A stretch of DNA of 64,000 nucleotides from Paenibacillus sp. J23TS9 (GTDB taxonomy: Bacteria; Bacillota; Bacilli; Paenibacillales; Paenibacillaceae): positions 124,001 to 188,000 of the forward strand of contig NZ_BOSG01000003.1 in NCBI RefSeq assembly GCF_018403225.1, written 5' to 3'. This document shows positions 8,398 through 17,758 of this stretch, piece by piece. Position 1 is the first letter of the stretch; each line of letters starts with the position of its first letter. A program made the position numbers and the translations under genes. The notes beneath the pieces were generated by a model. The model searched no databases. It was not told where the DNA came from and saw only the letters and a program-made list of their open reading frames with translations.

Positions 8398-10388
8398 TTT
8401 TTCCAACACCCTTCTGCGATTTGCCATACGCCGATGGCGATCAGTCCGATGATGAATCCAATTCCCAGACCCAGCAGGTCACGGGCAAACGAAATTTTCA
8501 TCGGCGAATGGATATGGGCAAAGGTATCGACCATGGACAGCTGTCCAATGACAGCGAATATCATGATGAAAATAGCATTCCGGTACCGGATCGACAGGAA
8601 CAGACCGAGCAGGAAGAGCGGATGCGCAATGATTTCCTTATTACGCGGACGCACATGGAATGTATTTTCCAGGAACGGACGAATCGCCATCTCGATACCG
8701 CTGACCTTGCCCCCATTGCCTGTACGGCTCAGATAATAGAAACCGATGGCGCCGATTAATACCGCTGCAACAACCCATAACAGTGTGATTGGCGTTCTGA
8801 ACAGCTTGCCGATTTGATGAACCGGACGGCCTCCGCGGTATAAGACCACGAATATCGCAATCAGCAGAATCGGAGCCGCATGCAGCAGACTCACGCCCCG
8901 GAACTGGTTCAACACCAGGCTGTACGTAATATTGTTGAGCAGTGCAATCACGAATGGGATTGCCGCCATGGAAATAATAGATGTCTTGATGAACAGGACG
9001 ATCGAATGCGTCAGACGGCGTCCGGGCGCAAGCTCGGCATTGGCCGCATTGAGCGCGTTGACCTTGCGTATCGCCAGTACCACCGCGACGGTCGGAGCAC
9101 TTATAGCAACTAGCAGCGCTAATGCCTGCTCAAACAGCGTCGGCTTCAGTACATACAAGCCTGCACTGCCGATCATGCCAAGCACAAATGCCGGCAGCGT
9201 CAGCAGAGGCAGGAAGCATGAAATCATGAGTGCTATAAAGGCAACTGCGCCAAGTACAACAACCAATTTGAAATAACGCTGTGCCGATGAATCGGTAATA
9301 TGGAAGGCCTCTGCACGTCCCATCTTGAAGCCGTTGTTCTCCATCTGCTTGATGGCTTGACCAGGCTTGTTCAGACTCTTGATGATGTTGTCGATGGAAT
9401 CCGTCATCATCGCCTTCGCCGTGCTCTTGCTTGGTGCCGTATTAATATAGAGCATCCGGATATTCCGGTCTTTGGTTGCCAGAGCAAACCGGTCCGCAAT
9501 CGTATCCTCGTCCAGTGCCTGGGCATCCTTGTCGCTCAAGGAATACAGACGGACCACATTATAATGAATGTAATACGACAGCTTATCGATTCCTGCCTGC
9601 GGCTTCTTCGTATTCTCGATCGCCGCAATGCCGATGCCATGCTGGTTCAGCAGGTTGGCAAAGCTCTGCAGGCTGTGCTTATCCTGGTTGTCGGTGAAGC
9701 CCTTGACCGAATCACCCTCGAACAGGATCCGCTTCACACCGTTGGCTTCATAATAAGCCAGCAGCTTCTCCATGGCGTCCTGATCGTACGGAAGGCTATC
9801 GGACATCCGCGGAACGATATTGAAACCCTTGCTGTGAAGAAGTTCAAATGCAATCGGGTCTGGCTGCATCGGTTTCAGCGCGGCATCCTCCGGCGAGGTT
9901 TCCACAATCAGGCCCTTCTGGTTATGAAACTCCCAAGGCTTCACGTTAATGCCGAGACTTGTGAAGGTGTCTTCAATGAGAGGCGTTAACCGGCCCGCAT
10001 TCTCTTCATTGGTAAACAGAATGTACGTGAAATTCTCATCCGTTGGAACAACGCTTTGCGTCATTTGGGCAATATCCTGGGCGCTGTACACCATCAGCCG
10101 CCGGGTTTTCTTGAAGTCATCCAGCGTGCTTTCAAACATCGCCATACTGGTAATGCCCGCGGCTTTTAATTTATCGAGCTGCTTCTGTATGAACTGCTCC
10201 GGATGTGCCTGATAGGCAGCAACCTCTGCCAGACCACGGTAATTGAACACCAGCTCCACGTTGTTTGATGATGATTCCGTTTGATACCGGTCATATGCAA
10301 CCGGCAGTGCGGCAAGTATGCCCACTACGACCAGGATCCACAGCCATTTGCGCGATGCCGTGCTGAAGTGCTGCCATTTTTGATGCAC
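8370..10388 (-). CDS. DUF5693 family multi-pass membrane protein
   Basis: This 672-aa protein has one transmembrane helix near the N-terminus (WLWILVVVGILAALPVAY), an extracytoplasmic domain of about 350 residues, then roughly eight to nine hydrophobic helices. It resembles the DUF5693 family that accompanies csaB in Paenibacillus-type genomes; that link is from memory. Its role is unknown, but the overlap with csaB suggests a part in polymer assembly or modification. The likely start is GTG at 10388, eight bases after GAGGAGG; the upstream in-frame TTG has no ribosome-binding site. Confidence 0.75.
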   Translation of the reverse strand: MHQKWQHFSTASRKWLWILVVVGILAALPVAYDRYQTESSSNNVELVFNYRGLAEVAAYQAHPEQFIQKQLDKLKAAGITSMAMFESTLDDFKKTRRLMVYSAQDIAQMTQSVVPTDENFTYILFTNEENAGRLTPLIEDTFTSLGINVKPWEFHNQKGLIVETSPEDAALKPMQPDPIAFELLHSKGFNIVPRMSDSLPYDQDAMEKLLAYYEANGVKRILFEGDSVKGFTDNQDKHSLQSFANLLNQHGIGIAAIENTKKPQAGIDKLSYYIHYNVVRLYSLSDKDAQALDEDTIADRFALATKDRNIRMLYINTAPSKSTAKAMMTDSIDNIIKSLNKPGQAIKQMENNGFKMGRAEAFHITDSSAQRYFKLVVVLGAVAFIALMISCFLPLLTLPAFVLGMIGSAGLYVLKPTLFEQALALLVAISAPTVAVVLAIRKVNALNAANAELAPGRRLTHSIVLFIKTSIISMAAIPFVIALLNNITYSLVLNQFRGVSLLHAAPILLIAIFVVLYRGGRPVHQIGKLFRTPITLLWVVAAVLIGAIGFYYLSRTGNGGKVSGIEMAIRPFLENTFHVRPRNKEIIAHPLFLLGLFLSIRYRNAIFIMIFAVIGQLSMVDTFAHIHSPMKISFARDLLGLGIGFIIGLIAIGVWQIAEGCWKKWSPLLKRQ

Positions 10389-10468
10389 CAAAAGTACCTC
10401 CTCGTTATAACTCCGCAAAGCCGCAGCATGAGGCAGCGGCCTTGCAGACTATCCATATCTTTGATTTA

Positions 10469-12187
10469 TTAGGCGTCTACCCGCGCCATGACTTCAGCCG
10501 CAAGCTTCTGAATCCGCTCTTCGGCGTCATTCAGCGATGACCCGCGCACCGCAAAGTAAACTTTAATCTTCGGCTCCGTACCAGACGGACGCAGGCAGAA
10601 CCATGAGCCGTCATCCAGCATATATTTCAGCACGTTTTCCTTAGGCAGACCGTTCAGACCTTTGGAGTAATCGAGAACCTCCGTTACGGATGCGCCAGCA
10701 ACCGTCTGCGGCGGATTCTCGCGCCAATCGGTCATTTTGGCCTGGATTTGGGCCAGACCGTCCTTGCCCTTGAGCGTGCGGGATTCCAATTTTTCATGGA
10801 AAAATCCGAACTGTTCGTACAATTCCTGAAGTACATTATACAGCGTCTTGCCCTGTGCCTTATAGTAGGCACCCGCCTCGCAGATCAGAAGAGAAGCAAG
10901 TACAGCATCTTTATCGCGGGCATAAGAGCCTGCGAGATATCCGTAGCTTTCCTCATATCCGAACAGGTATGTGTATTTTCCGGTTTGTTCGAATTCGGTC
11001 ATTTTCTCGCCGATATATTTGAAGCCGGTCAGCGTATTGAAGACCTCTGCCCCATAGTGATGCGCAATGGCTGCTCCCATTTCGCTGGTGACGATGGTCT
11101 TGATAACCGCCCCATTGTCAGGCAGCTTGCCCTGCTCCTTCAGCTGGCTCAGCAGATAATGAATCATAATGGCGCCGGACTGGTTACCGGAGAGCACTTC
11201 ATATTCGCCTGCATCATTCAGCACAACTGCGCCCATGCGGTCGCAGTCCGGGTCGGTGCCGACCAATATGTCTGCTCCTACTTCTTTACCGAGCTTCATA
11301 GCAAGGGTAAAAGCTTCCCGCTCCTCCGGGTTAGGAGATTTCACGGTCGAAAACTCCGCATCCGGATGTTCCTGCTCAGCTACCACATGCACACGGGTAA
11401 AGCCAACTTTATGAAGCACACTGCGCACAGGGATGTTACCTGTTCCATGCAGCGGGGTATATACAATATTAAAATCCTTGCCAAGCTTGCTTGCGATCAG
11501 CTCCCGGTTGACACTGGTTCCGGCAACGGTATCTGTAAAGGCCTCATCATCTGCCTCACCGAGCCATACCAGCATTCCCTTCGCTTCCGCTTCAGACTGC
11601 TCAAGGCGTTTCACGGAGGCAAAGGAATCAACTTCCTGGATATAGCCGATAACCTTCTCTGCCTGATCCGGGACAAGCTGACCGCCTTCGGCGTTATAGA
11701 CCTTGTATCCGTTGTATTCCGGAGGATTATGGCTGGCTGTGACGACAATGCCTCCCGTAGCGCCTAAATGGCGCACGCTGAACGACAGCTGAGGCGTTGA
11801 ACGCAGTGACGGGAAGAGCTTAGCTGTAATGCCGTTGCCTGCTAGCACCAGCGCAGCTTCAAGTGCAAATTCCGGAGAAAAATGACGGGAGTCATGAGCA
11901 ATCACCACCGATGGCTTACCTTCCGCCTGACCGTGCTGCTCCAATATGTAGCGTGCAAAACCCTGCGTCGCTTTACCGACGGTATAACGGTTCATCCGGT
12001 TGCTTCCTGCGCCGATCACGCCGCGAAGACCACCGGTCCCGAATTCCAGATCTTTATAAAAACGGTCCTCCAGCTCCTGCGTTTGCTCCTGCAGCCCCTG
12101 AAGCTCCTGTTTGGTCTCTTCGTCGATCGAAGGATCCGAAAGCCAGCGCTGTACATTCTCTTCAGCCAATTTGCTTAATTGTGTCAT
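10469..12187 (-). CDS. pgcA: Phosphoglucomutase / phosphomannomutase (PgcA type)
   Basis: This enzyme interconverts glucose-6-phosphate and glucose-1-phosphate, supplying UDP-glucose and cell-envelope sugars. The 572-aa alpha-D-phosphohexomutase shows the phosphoserine loop TASHNPP (about 150-156), the metal-binding DPDCDR (312-317), the sugar-binding GYEESYG and the phosphate-binding RPSGTEPKIK near the C-terminus. The start at 12187 follows AAAGGGG with 7-nt spacing; the open frame extends 40 codons upstream with no support. It is the last gene of a run that follows fabZ. Confidence 0.9.
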   Translation of the reverse strand: MTQLSKLAEENVQRWLSDPSIDEETKQELQGLQEQTQELEDRFYKDLEFGTGGLRGVIGAGSNRMNRYTVGKATQGFARYILEQHGQAEGKPSVVIAHDSRHFSPEFALEAALVLAGNGITAKLFPSLRSTPQLSFSVRHLGATGGIVVTASHNPPEYNGYKVYNAEGGQLVPDQAEKVIGYIQEVDSFASVKRLEQSEAEAKGMLVWLGEADDEAFTDTVAGTSVNRELIASKLGKDFNIVYTPLHGTGNIPVRSVLHKVGFTRVHVVAEQEHPDAEFSTVKSPNPEEREAFTLAMKLGKEVGADILVGTDPDCDRMGAVVLNDAGEYEVLSGNQSGAIMIHYLLSQLKEQGKLPDNGAVIKTIVTSEMGAAIAHHYGAEVFNTLTGFKYIGEKMTEFEQTGKYTYLFGYEESYGYLAGSYARDKDAVLASLLICEAGAYYKAQGKTLYNVLQELYEQFGFFHEKLESRTLKGKDGLAQIQAKMTDWRENPPQTVAGASVTEVLDYSKGLNGLPKENVLKYMLDDGSWFCLRPSGTEPKIKVYFAVRGSSLNDAEERIQKLAAEVMARVDA

Positions 12188-12227
12188 CTTGCTTCCCCTT
12201 TCACCACTCACGGTTAGGTATTCGTAT

Positions 12228-12665
12228 TTAGGCTTTGGTTGGATCGGACAGGGCGAACATGATGTCGCCTTCAGCAACGATCTTGTCCTCAACCTTGGCA
12301 ATCGCATGCCCCTTGCCTATACTCCCCTTTAACCGAGTTATCTCCACTTCCAAACGGAGCGTGTCCCCGGGTACAACCTGTCCTCTGAAACGGAAGCCGT
12401 CAAGCCCTGCCAGAAAGCCAATCTTGCCCTTGTTGCTCTCTTCCTGTAAAATTGCGGCAGCTCCCACTTGGGCCAAAGCTTCGGTAATCAATACGCCTGG
12501 CATTACCGGATATTCCGGAAAATGTCCAATAAAAAACGGCTCGTTGATGGTCACATTCTTAATGCCGACCGCGCGCTTGCCAACCTCCATCTCCAGAATC
12601 CGGTCCACCAGCAAAAACGGAGGACGATGCGGAATAATCTCCTGAATCTCTTTGACATTTAGCAT
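12228..12665 (-). CDS. fabZ: 3-hydroxyacyl-ACP dehydratase FabZ
   Basis: FabZ dehydrates beta-hydroxyacyl-ACP in type II fatty-acid elongation. The 145-aa hot-dog protein has the catalytic His in [14 protein letters not shown] (His48) and the Glu in LITEALAQ (Glu62). It lies 40 bp upstream of pgcA and probably shares a transcript with it. I found no FapR-like operator in the 270 bp upstream. Confidence 0.93.
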   Translation of the reverse strand: MLNVKEIQEIIPHRPPFLLVDRILEMEVGKRAVGIKNVTINEPFFIGHFPEYPVMPGVLITEALAQVGAAAILQEESNKGKIGFLAGLDGFRFRGQVVPGDTLRLEVEITRLKGSIGKGHAIAKVEDKIVAEGDIMFALSDPTKA

Positions 12666-12870
12666 AACATCAAATCTCCCTTCAACCTTTTCTACTTGCT
12701 ATTTTGCATAAAAACACGGATATACGTAAAAACTATAGTTATCCTTCACCAACTGCAGAAGTGAAGGTTCAGATAAGGGGCTCTGCCCGTCAGCCACGGT
12801 CTCAATGAAAGTGGCGCGGATGGGGCCCTTTTGTTGTCTTCAAGTCCCCCATCATTATACATTTTCCGAG

Positions 12871-12906
12871 CAAAAAAAGAAAACTCCCCCGGGCAAGCGG
12901 GGGAGT
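12871..12906 (-). terminator. Rho-independent terminator after the EpuA-like gene
   Basis: ACTCCCCC (12883-12890) pairs with GGGGGAGT (12899-12906), followed on the minus strand by a T-rich tract (12872-12882). Confidence 0.85.
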
Positions 12907-12937
12907 ACTGTCAATCGGTTGATGAGGTTCATCCGGA

Positions 12938-13222
12938 TCAAGGAGCGAAGACCAAGTCGATGACATGCTGCCATGTCTTCCACTCGAACACTTCAGACAA
13001 GCTCTGCTTGCCGATGACCACATATCCGACAATCATTCCTCCGAGTAAAGCGAGTACCAGAAACAGCGGAATCATCCAGCGGATGACAATTCTCCAGCGG
13101 GCTGTCTTTCTTCTGGCCGGCTTCTGGTTATCATTTTTTCCGTCTGCCCCAGCCTTTCCAGGCGTGTCTGTACGGTTCTGGACTCTTGTCAGCTTATCAG
13201 CAGGCTTATTATTATCACTCAT
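12938..13222 (-). CDS. Small membrane protein of the EpuA / DNA-directed RNA polymerase subunit beta-like family
   Basis: This 94-aa protein has a charged cytoplasmic N-terminus (residues 1-44), one transmembrane helix (about 46-68) and a short outer tail. Proteins of this kind are often named RNA polymerase subunit beta in databases because of the EpuA domain, but nothing here suggests a transcription role. The ATG at 13222 with AAGGTGG upstream is preferred over the GTG at 13234. It ends the mbl-flhO-flhP run and is followed by a terminator. Function unknown. Confidence 0.65.
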   Translation of the reverse strand: MSDNNKPADKLTRVQNRTDTPGKAGADGKNDNQKPARRKTARWRIVIRWMIPLFLVLALLGGMIVGYVVIGKQSLSEVFEWKTWQHVIDLVFAP

Positions 13223-13235
13223 AGCCGCTTCCACC

Positions 13236-14057
13236 TTAACCCCGCATATTGTTGGCCAGGTTCATCATCGTGTCACTGGATGAAATCGCCCGTGCTGCCA
13301 GCTGGTAAGCACGCTGCATCTGCATCATATCCGTAATTTGGCCCATATAATCCACATTGGATTTTTCCAGATAACCCGAGCGGATGGATGTATCCTCCGG
13401 AATACCGCCGGTAACCGGCGGTGCTTCAAATACCTGGCCCTCTGTCAAGCTGGTCGGAACCACGAACAGGTTGCCGTCCATCAGCTGCAGCGCATCCTCA
13501 CGGAGCGGCTTAAGCACTTTGAGTGTACCGGCTTCCGTAATGATACCGCCCTCGTCCATCAGCACTTTGCCATGGGAATCGATCGCTACCTTCGCGTTAT
13601 CCGGTACCTTGATATGCTCATTATTTTCATTCAGCACGAAATATCCTTGATTGTTCTGGAGTACCATGGATCCCGGTTCGCTTGGGTCAGGAGCGAAATG
13701 AAAGCCCCCTTCCCGGGTATAGGCGCGCTTGCCGCCCGCTTCAACCGCAAACATCCCGTTTCCCTCGATAGCAAGGTCCAGCGGATTATTCGTCTGATCG
13801 AGCGGTCCCTGCGTCATATCACGGGTCACATCGCCCGTACGGACTCCGTATCCGGTAGTATACCCAAGCGGAGAGAGTCTTCCCTGCTGCTTAAAATCCT
13901 TGGGCTGCTGCATCACGGAAGTCAGCGTATCCTCAAATGAGGTATCCTTCTGCTTGTATCCCACCGTATCCAGATTCGCGATATTGTCAGCGATGATATC
14001 CAGCTTCTGCTGAATGCTGTTCATGGACACCATCGCACTGATCATGGAGTTATTCAT
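13236..14057 (-). CDS. flhP: Flagellar hook-basal body (rod) protein FlhP
   Basis: FlhP is a FlgG/FlgF-type axial rod protein. The 273-aa product shows an N-terminal rod signature (ANLDTVGYKQKDTSFED near residue 30), a central DLAIEGNGMF and the C-terminal FlgG-like helix (SNVDYMGQITDMMQMQRAYQLAARA). It lies downstream of flhO in the Bacillus order mbl-flhO-flhP. The second of two adjacent ATGs is chosen for its spacing to GGGAGG. Confidence 0.9.
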   Translation of the reverse strand: MNNSMISAMVSMNSIQQKLDIIADNIANLDTVGYKQKDTSFEDTLTSVMQQPKDFKQQGRLSPLGYTTGYGVRTGDVTRDMTQGPLDQTNNPLDLAIEGNGMFAVEAGGKRAYTREGGFHFAPDPSEPGSMVLQNNQGYFVLNENNEHIKVPDNAKVAIDSHGKVLMDEGGIITEAGTLKVLKPLREDALQLMDGNLFVVPTSLTEGQVFEAPPVTGGIPEDTSIRSGYLEKSNVDYMGQITDMMQMQRAYQLAARAISSSDTMMNLANNMRG

Positions 14058-14075
14058 CATAAACCTCCCTTAAAT

Positions 14076-14151
14076 ACCCCCAAATTAGTGGGGCTTTGCT
14101 CCGAGGTCTATTCAGGTACTTCGCGGGACCCCGGTAATTTATAAATTCTAT
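14076..14151 (-). repeat. Dispersed intergenic repeat, copy A
   Basis: About 76 bp between flhO and flhP, related to copies at 16770 and 34182. Shared blocks on the plus strand are CCCCA near the left end, GTCyATTCAGnTACTT in the middle, GGGACCCCG and TTTATAAATTC at the right. On the minus strand it can fold CCCCA-N6-TGGGG. Confidence 0.75.
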
Positions 14152-14177
14152 CATTCCTGAGAAAATTCTGACCGGCC

Positions 14178-15059
14178 TTATACTCTTCCTACTTCATTCA
14201 CGGCTTTATCCAGGCTCTTATCATAGAATTGAATGACCTTCTGATTCGCTTCATAAGCCCGGAGTGCCGTATTCATATCGACCACGACCTCGGATGCGTT
14301 CACATTCGAGCTCTCAATATTATTCTGACGTACTTCCACACGGTCGGCTCCGCCAAATGCACGTACACCGGCTCCTTGCGGATCATCAACCCGGAATACA
14401 CCTTCGCCGTCACGCACCATCTGGTAAGGCTGCCCCACAACGGACACACCTATTTGTTGCCCTCGCGCACCAGTTGCCGGATCTAGGACATACCCCTGCT
14501 CGTCCACTTTAAAGCTGTCTACCGGACCTGTCAACACAATCGGCTTGTTATTGGCATCCAATACCTGGTAGCCGGTTGAAGTCAGCAATCTGCCGTCCGT
14601 GCTGACCTTGAAATTCCCGTCTTTCGTATAACGCGTCTGACCATCCTGATCTTCTATCGTAAAGAAAGCCTCGGGTTTATAAATAACATCGCCGTTAGCG
14701 CTGACAAACTTGCCTGAACCGTCAAACGTAATATTTTGCCCTGTTGCCGGATCCGTCATTTCCATATCGGATACCAGCGCAAAATCCGTCGGCTTGCTGC
14801 TGGCTTTAATGACGCCCTGCTGATACATCGACAAAGCTTCTTCCGCGAACACACCTGTGTTCAGCTTGCCGATTGTTGACACCGGAGCATCGCTATTCCC
14901 GCCAAGCATCGTAATCAGCATTTCCGGAAAAGAGCGGGCTACGCTGTTAACCTGCTTGTATCCCGGTGTATTCACGTTCGCTAAGTTCTGTACCGCTGTA
15001 TCGTGGCGGTTCTCCTGGGTCAGCATGCCGGCAGCAGCTGTGTAAAGTCCTCTTATCAT
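14178..15059 (-). CDS. flhO: Flagellar hook-basal body (rod) protein FlhO
   Basis: FlhO is the second distal-rod paralogue of the FlgF/FlgG family. The 293-aa protein starts MIRGLYTAAAGML, with the rod motif NLANVNTPGYKQVNS near residue 30 and the C-terminal helix SSNVNASEVVVDMNTALRAYEANQK. The start at 15059 follows AAAGGGGTG; an in-frame extension of 14 codons to 15101 is not needed. It stands directly downstream of mbl. Confidence 0.9.
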   Translation of the reverse strand: MIRGLYTAAAGMLTQENRHDTAVQNLANVNTPGYKQVNSVARSFPEMLITMLGGNSDAPVSTIGKLNTGVFAEEALSMYQQGVIKASSKPTDFALVSDMEMTDPATGQNITFDGSGKFVSANGDVIYKPEAFFTIEDQDGQTRYTKDGNFKVSTDGRLLTSTGYQVLDANNKPIVLTGPVDSFKVDEQGYVLDPATGARGQQIGVSVVGQPYQMVRDGEGVFRVDDPQGAGVRAFGGADRVEVRQNNIESSNVNASEVVVDMNTALRAYEANQKVIQFYDKSLDKAVNEVGRV

Positions 15060-15169
15060 GTGAGTGGGGGCACCCCTTTCATGGTCGTGCTGTATATTCA
15101 AGTAGAAGAAGTAATTCTATATTGAACGGGCTGTTAAAACCCATAAATGATATTAGATATATCGGCGTC

Positions 15170-16168
15170 TTAGAAAGATTTCTTAACCACTTTATCCAAA
15201 TTATCCAGCATAATGCCTGTGCCCTTCACAACACAGTGCATCGGATCCTCCGCAATCAGCACGGGAACGCGCAGCTCTTCAGCCAGCAGCTCGTCCAATC
15301 CATTCAACATGGCTCCGCCACCTGTCAGAATGACGCCGCGGTCGATAATATCCGCCGACAATTCCGGAGGTGTCCGCTCCAGCACCGACTTGGCTGCCGC
15401 CACAATGGCGGAAACCGGCTCCCACAGCGCTTCCTGGATTTCACTTGAAGAAATGGTGATCGTTAACGGAAGGCCTGACGCCATATCGCGTCCACGGATA
15501 TCCATTTCGTCCTGGCGTCCGCCCGGACGCACGGTTCCGATGTTAATCTTGATATCCTCGGAGGTACGCTCACCGATCAATAGTTTATATTTATTCTTAA
15601 TATATCTGACGATGGACTCATCGAACTTGTCCCCCGCCATTTTAATAGAAGAGGCGGTCACGATGTCGCCCATAGAAAGCACAGCAACATCCGTTGTTCC
15701 GCCGCCAATATCAACTACCATGTTGCCGCTCGGCTGGAATATATCCATTCCTGCACCAATCGCTGCGGCTTTCGGCTCTTCTTCCAAAAACACATCTTTA
15801 GCCCCACTGCGTTCGGCTGCCTCTCGGATCGCCTTCTGTTCAACCGATGTAATATTGGTCGGTGCGCAGATGAGAATGCGGGGACGGCTGCTCCAAGTGC
15901 GTCCTCCCACACGGTTAATGAAATATTTAAGCATCGCTTCCGTAATGGCAAAATCCGCAATAACGCCGTCACGAAGCGGACGGATAGTCACAATATTGCC
16001 CGGAGTACGCCCTATCATTTTACGGGCATCTTCACCGACGGCAAGGACTCTTTTGGTGTCACTTTCGATCGTCACGACAGAAGGTTCGTCAAGAACAACC
16101 CCCTTCCCTTTGACATGTATGAGCACGTTCGCCGTGCCCAGATCAATCCCAATATCCTTGCTAAACAT
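15170..16168 (-). CDS. mbl: Rod-shape protein Mbl (MreB family actin)
   Basis: Mbl forms membrane-associated filaments that guide lateral cell-wall synthesis. The 332-aa protein has the actin-fold phosphate loops DIGIDLGTAN (about 4-13) and VVDIGGGTTDVAVL (about 160), plus DRGVILTGGGAML near 285. Length and the start MFSKDIGIDLG match Bacillus Mbl, and the neighbours spoIIID and flhO support Mbl rather than MreB. An adjacent upstream ATG at 16171 is also possible. Confidence 0.92.
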   Translation of the reverse strand: MFSKDIGIDLGTANVLIHVKGKGVVLDEPSVVTIESDTKRVLAVGEDARKMIGRTPGNIVTIRPLRDGVIADFAITEAMLKYFINRVGGRTWSSRPRILICAPTNITSVEQKAIREAAERSGAKDVFLEEEPKAAAIGAGMDIFQPSGNMVVDIGGGTTDVAVLSMGDIVTASSIKMAGDKFDESIVRYIKNKYKLLIGERTSEDIKINIGTVRPGGRQDEMDIRGRDMASGLPLTITISSSEIQEALWEPVSAIVAAAKSVLERTPPELSADIIDRGVILTGGGAMLNGLDELLAEELRVPVLIAEDPMHCVVKGTGIMLDNLDKVVKKSF

Positions 16169-16366
16169 CATGAAAAGAGCCCCCAAAGTCATATTTTATG
16201 GTAAAAGAGTCCCTGAGCCTTTTGAAAGTCCCTTTTCGACAAGATGCGGCAGGATTATGCACATAGGGAAGCCGGGATCACAATTTTCGACCTTATACCA
16301 TCTTTTAACATATCATACTTCAGGGGACGGATTCAATGGTTTAAAGCACCTTTCGCTTTCATGAGA

Positions 16367-16648
16367 TTATGATTTGGCGGATGCCACAGCTTCACGTTTT
16401 TTCGTCTTTTTGTATTTGATTTTCGTGGCTTCCCCTCCCCGGAGATGACGGATCGATTTGTGATATTCGAGAATGTGCTTAACCTGGTCTGCCAGATCAG
16501 GATTAATTTCAGGCAAACGTTCGGTCAGGTCCTTATGCACTGTGCTTTTTGATACGCCAAATTCTTTGGCAATTGTCCGGACCGTGTGCTTCGTCTCCAC
16601 GATACAACGTCCAATTTTAATCGTACGTTCCTTGATGTAATCGTGCAC
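16367..16648 (-). CDS. spoIIID: Sporulation transcriptional regulator SpoIIID
   Basis: SpoIIID is a DNA-binding regulator of mother-cell genes, made under sigma-E. The 93-aa protein contains the helix-turn-helix TVRTIAKEFGVSKSTVHKDL (about 22-41) and a basic C-terminal tail (KIKYKKTKKRE). The start is GTG with GGGAGG upstream. A well-formed sigma-E-like promoter lies 34 bp upstream (16682-16709). Confidence 0.95.
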   Translation of the reverse strand: MHDYIKERTIKIGRCIVETKHTVRTIAKEFGVSKSTVHKDLTERLPEINPDLADQVKHILEYHKSIRHLRGGEATKIKYKKTKKREAVASAKS

Positions 16649-16681
16649 GCTCCCGCCTCCCTACTGTGGATAGTTTGGTAC

Positions 16682-16709
16682 ATTATATGAGAGGCGTGCC
16701 TATATATTC
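16682..16709 (-). promoter_or_regulatory. Sigma-E-like promoter of spoIIID
   Basis: Minus strand GAATATA (16703-16709), 13-bp spacer, CATATAAT (16682-16689). This fits the mother-cell sigma-E pattern and the known control of spoIIID in Bacillus. Confidence 0.65.
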
Positions 16710-16769
16710 GCGCTTTAAGGATCTGACAAGCTACGCAAGGCCCATTTATTTTCCGGAGCACGCAAAATA

Positions 16770-16848
16770 ACCCCACAAAGTGGAGCCTTGCTTCGAAGTC
16801 CATTCAGTTACTTTACAGGGACCCCGCTCATTTATAAATTCGATAATG
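16770..16848 (-). repeat. Dispersed intergenic repeat, copy B
   Basis: About 79 bp between spoIIID and spoIIQ, related to copies at 14076 and 34182. It shares with copy A the blocks ATTCAG-TACTT, GGGACCCCG and ATTTATAAATTC. On the minus strand CTCCAC-TTT-GTGGGG can form a hairpin. Confidence 0.75.
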
Positions 16849-16850
16849 TC

Positions 16851-16883
16851 AAAAAAGAAGGCAGGGGTTTCCCCTGCCTTCTT
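16851..16883 (-). terminator. Rho-independent terminator after spoIIQ
   Basis: 13-bp perfect stem (16855-16867 with 16871-16883), TTT loop, then a T6 tract on the minus strand. Confidence 0.9.
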
Positions 16884-16891
16884 CATGCTTT

Positions 16892-17638
16892 TTATTTTTT
16901 TGGAAGCAGTTCTTCCGGATTGACCGGCTCACCTTTTTCATACACTTCAAAGTGTACGTGGTTGCCGAGATCCTTTTCAATCTCACTGCGGCCGGCTGTA
17001 CCGATCGTATCGCCTTGCTTCACGGTATCGCCAACTTTGACTTTCGCGTCGGAAAGAGCTTGGTACACCGTTTTCACATCGTTATCATGTGTAATTTCGA
17101 TGATCGTGCCCGTCAACGGCGGATTCAGTTCCACCCGGCTAACCTTACCTTCCAGCGCTGCCTTCACTTCAAACGTCTTATCGTCTTCGCGGCCCAGGTC
17201 TACACCGATATTCGGGATAAACATGTCATTGTACTGCACCATCGCTGCCTGGTTGTTCTCGGCAGTTCCATCTTTTTCAAAGAACGGCTTCACGACTTTA
17301 ACATCCTTGGCATCGGCTACCGGCCATGCCATGTCTACAACAGTTGCAGTGACTTCAACAGCTTTCGGATCCTTGGCGTCCTTACCAGCTTCATTCGTGG
17401 CAGGTGCAGTAGCATTTTCCGATACTTTAGCAGGGTCTTGCGCGAGTTTCTTCTGGCTGGCATCCTGGTAGACCCAAACTAAGGTTAGTATAATTGCTGC
17501 TGCGGCCACGTATGCTGCCGGGTATACCCACCGTTTGGACAACAGCTTTTTCCATGCAGACGGCTGGCTAACCAGCTCTCCCTGTGCTTTTTTAGGAGTT
17601 TCTCCATGGTTTTGATTACTTTTGTTTTGATCATTCAT
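16892..17638 (-). CDS. spoIIQ: SpoIIQ-like M23 (LytM) family protein
   Basis: SpoIIQ is a forespore membrane protein that forms the engulfment zipper and channel with SpoIIIAH. The 248-aa product has a cytoplasmic N-terminus, one transmembrane helix (about 38-57) and an external degenerate LytM domain (about 100-235). The metal site looks incomplete: Asp147 and the HVH pair (227, 229) are present, but the position usually occupied by the first His reads Asn143 (PNIGVDL). A sigma-F-like promoter is visible at 17659-17687. Position between spoIIID and spoIID agrees with the call. The closest alternative is a generic M23 peptidase. Confidence 0.85.
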   Translation of the reverse strand: MNDQNKSNQNHGETPKKAQGELVSQPSAWKKLLSKRWVYPAAYVAAAAIILTLVWVYQDASQKKLAQDPAKVSENATAPATNEAGKDAKDPKAVEVTATVVDMAWPVADAKDVKVVKPFFEKDGTAENNQAAMVQYNDMFIPNIGVDLGREDDKTFEVKAALEGKVSRVELNPPLTGTIIEITHDNDVKTVYQALSDAKVKVGDTVKQGDTIGTAGRSEIEKDLGNHVHFEVYEKGEPVNPEELLPKK

Positions 17639-17658
17639 ATGGTTATCACCTCAGTAAT

Positions 17659-17687
17659 CATTGTTACCGGGGCAAAACCTTTTATAC
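17659..17687 (-). promoter_or_regulatory. Sigma-F-like promoter of spoIIQ
   Basis: Minus strand GTATA (17683-17687), 14-bp spacer, GGTAACAATG (17659-17668), fitting the forespore pattern GYATA then GGnnAnAnT. It lies about 20 bp upstream of the start codon. Confidence 0.6.
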
Positions 17688-17758
17688 GTATCTCGCAAAT
17701 TATTTTTTGAAAAGCATAGAGGATCAAAATAGAGCCTAAAAGCCGCCTGCTGTTCAAT

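Noticed and set aside
12666..12870. FapR operator upstream of fabZ
   Set aside because: No sequence close to the known FapR palindrome was seen in the 200 bp read.
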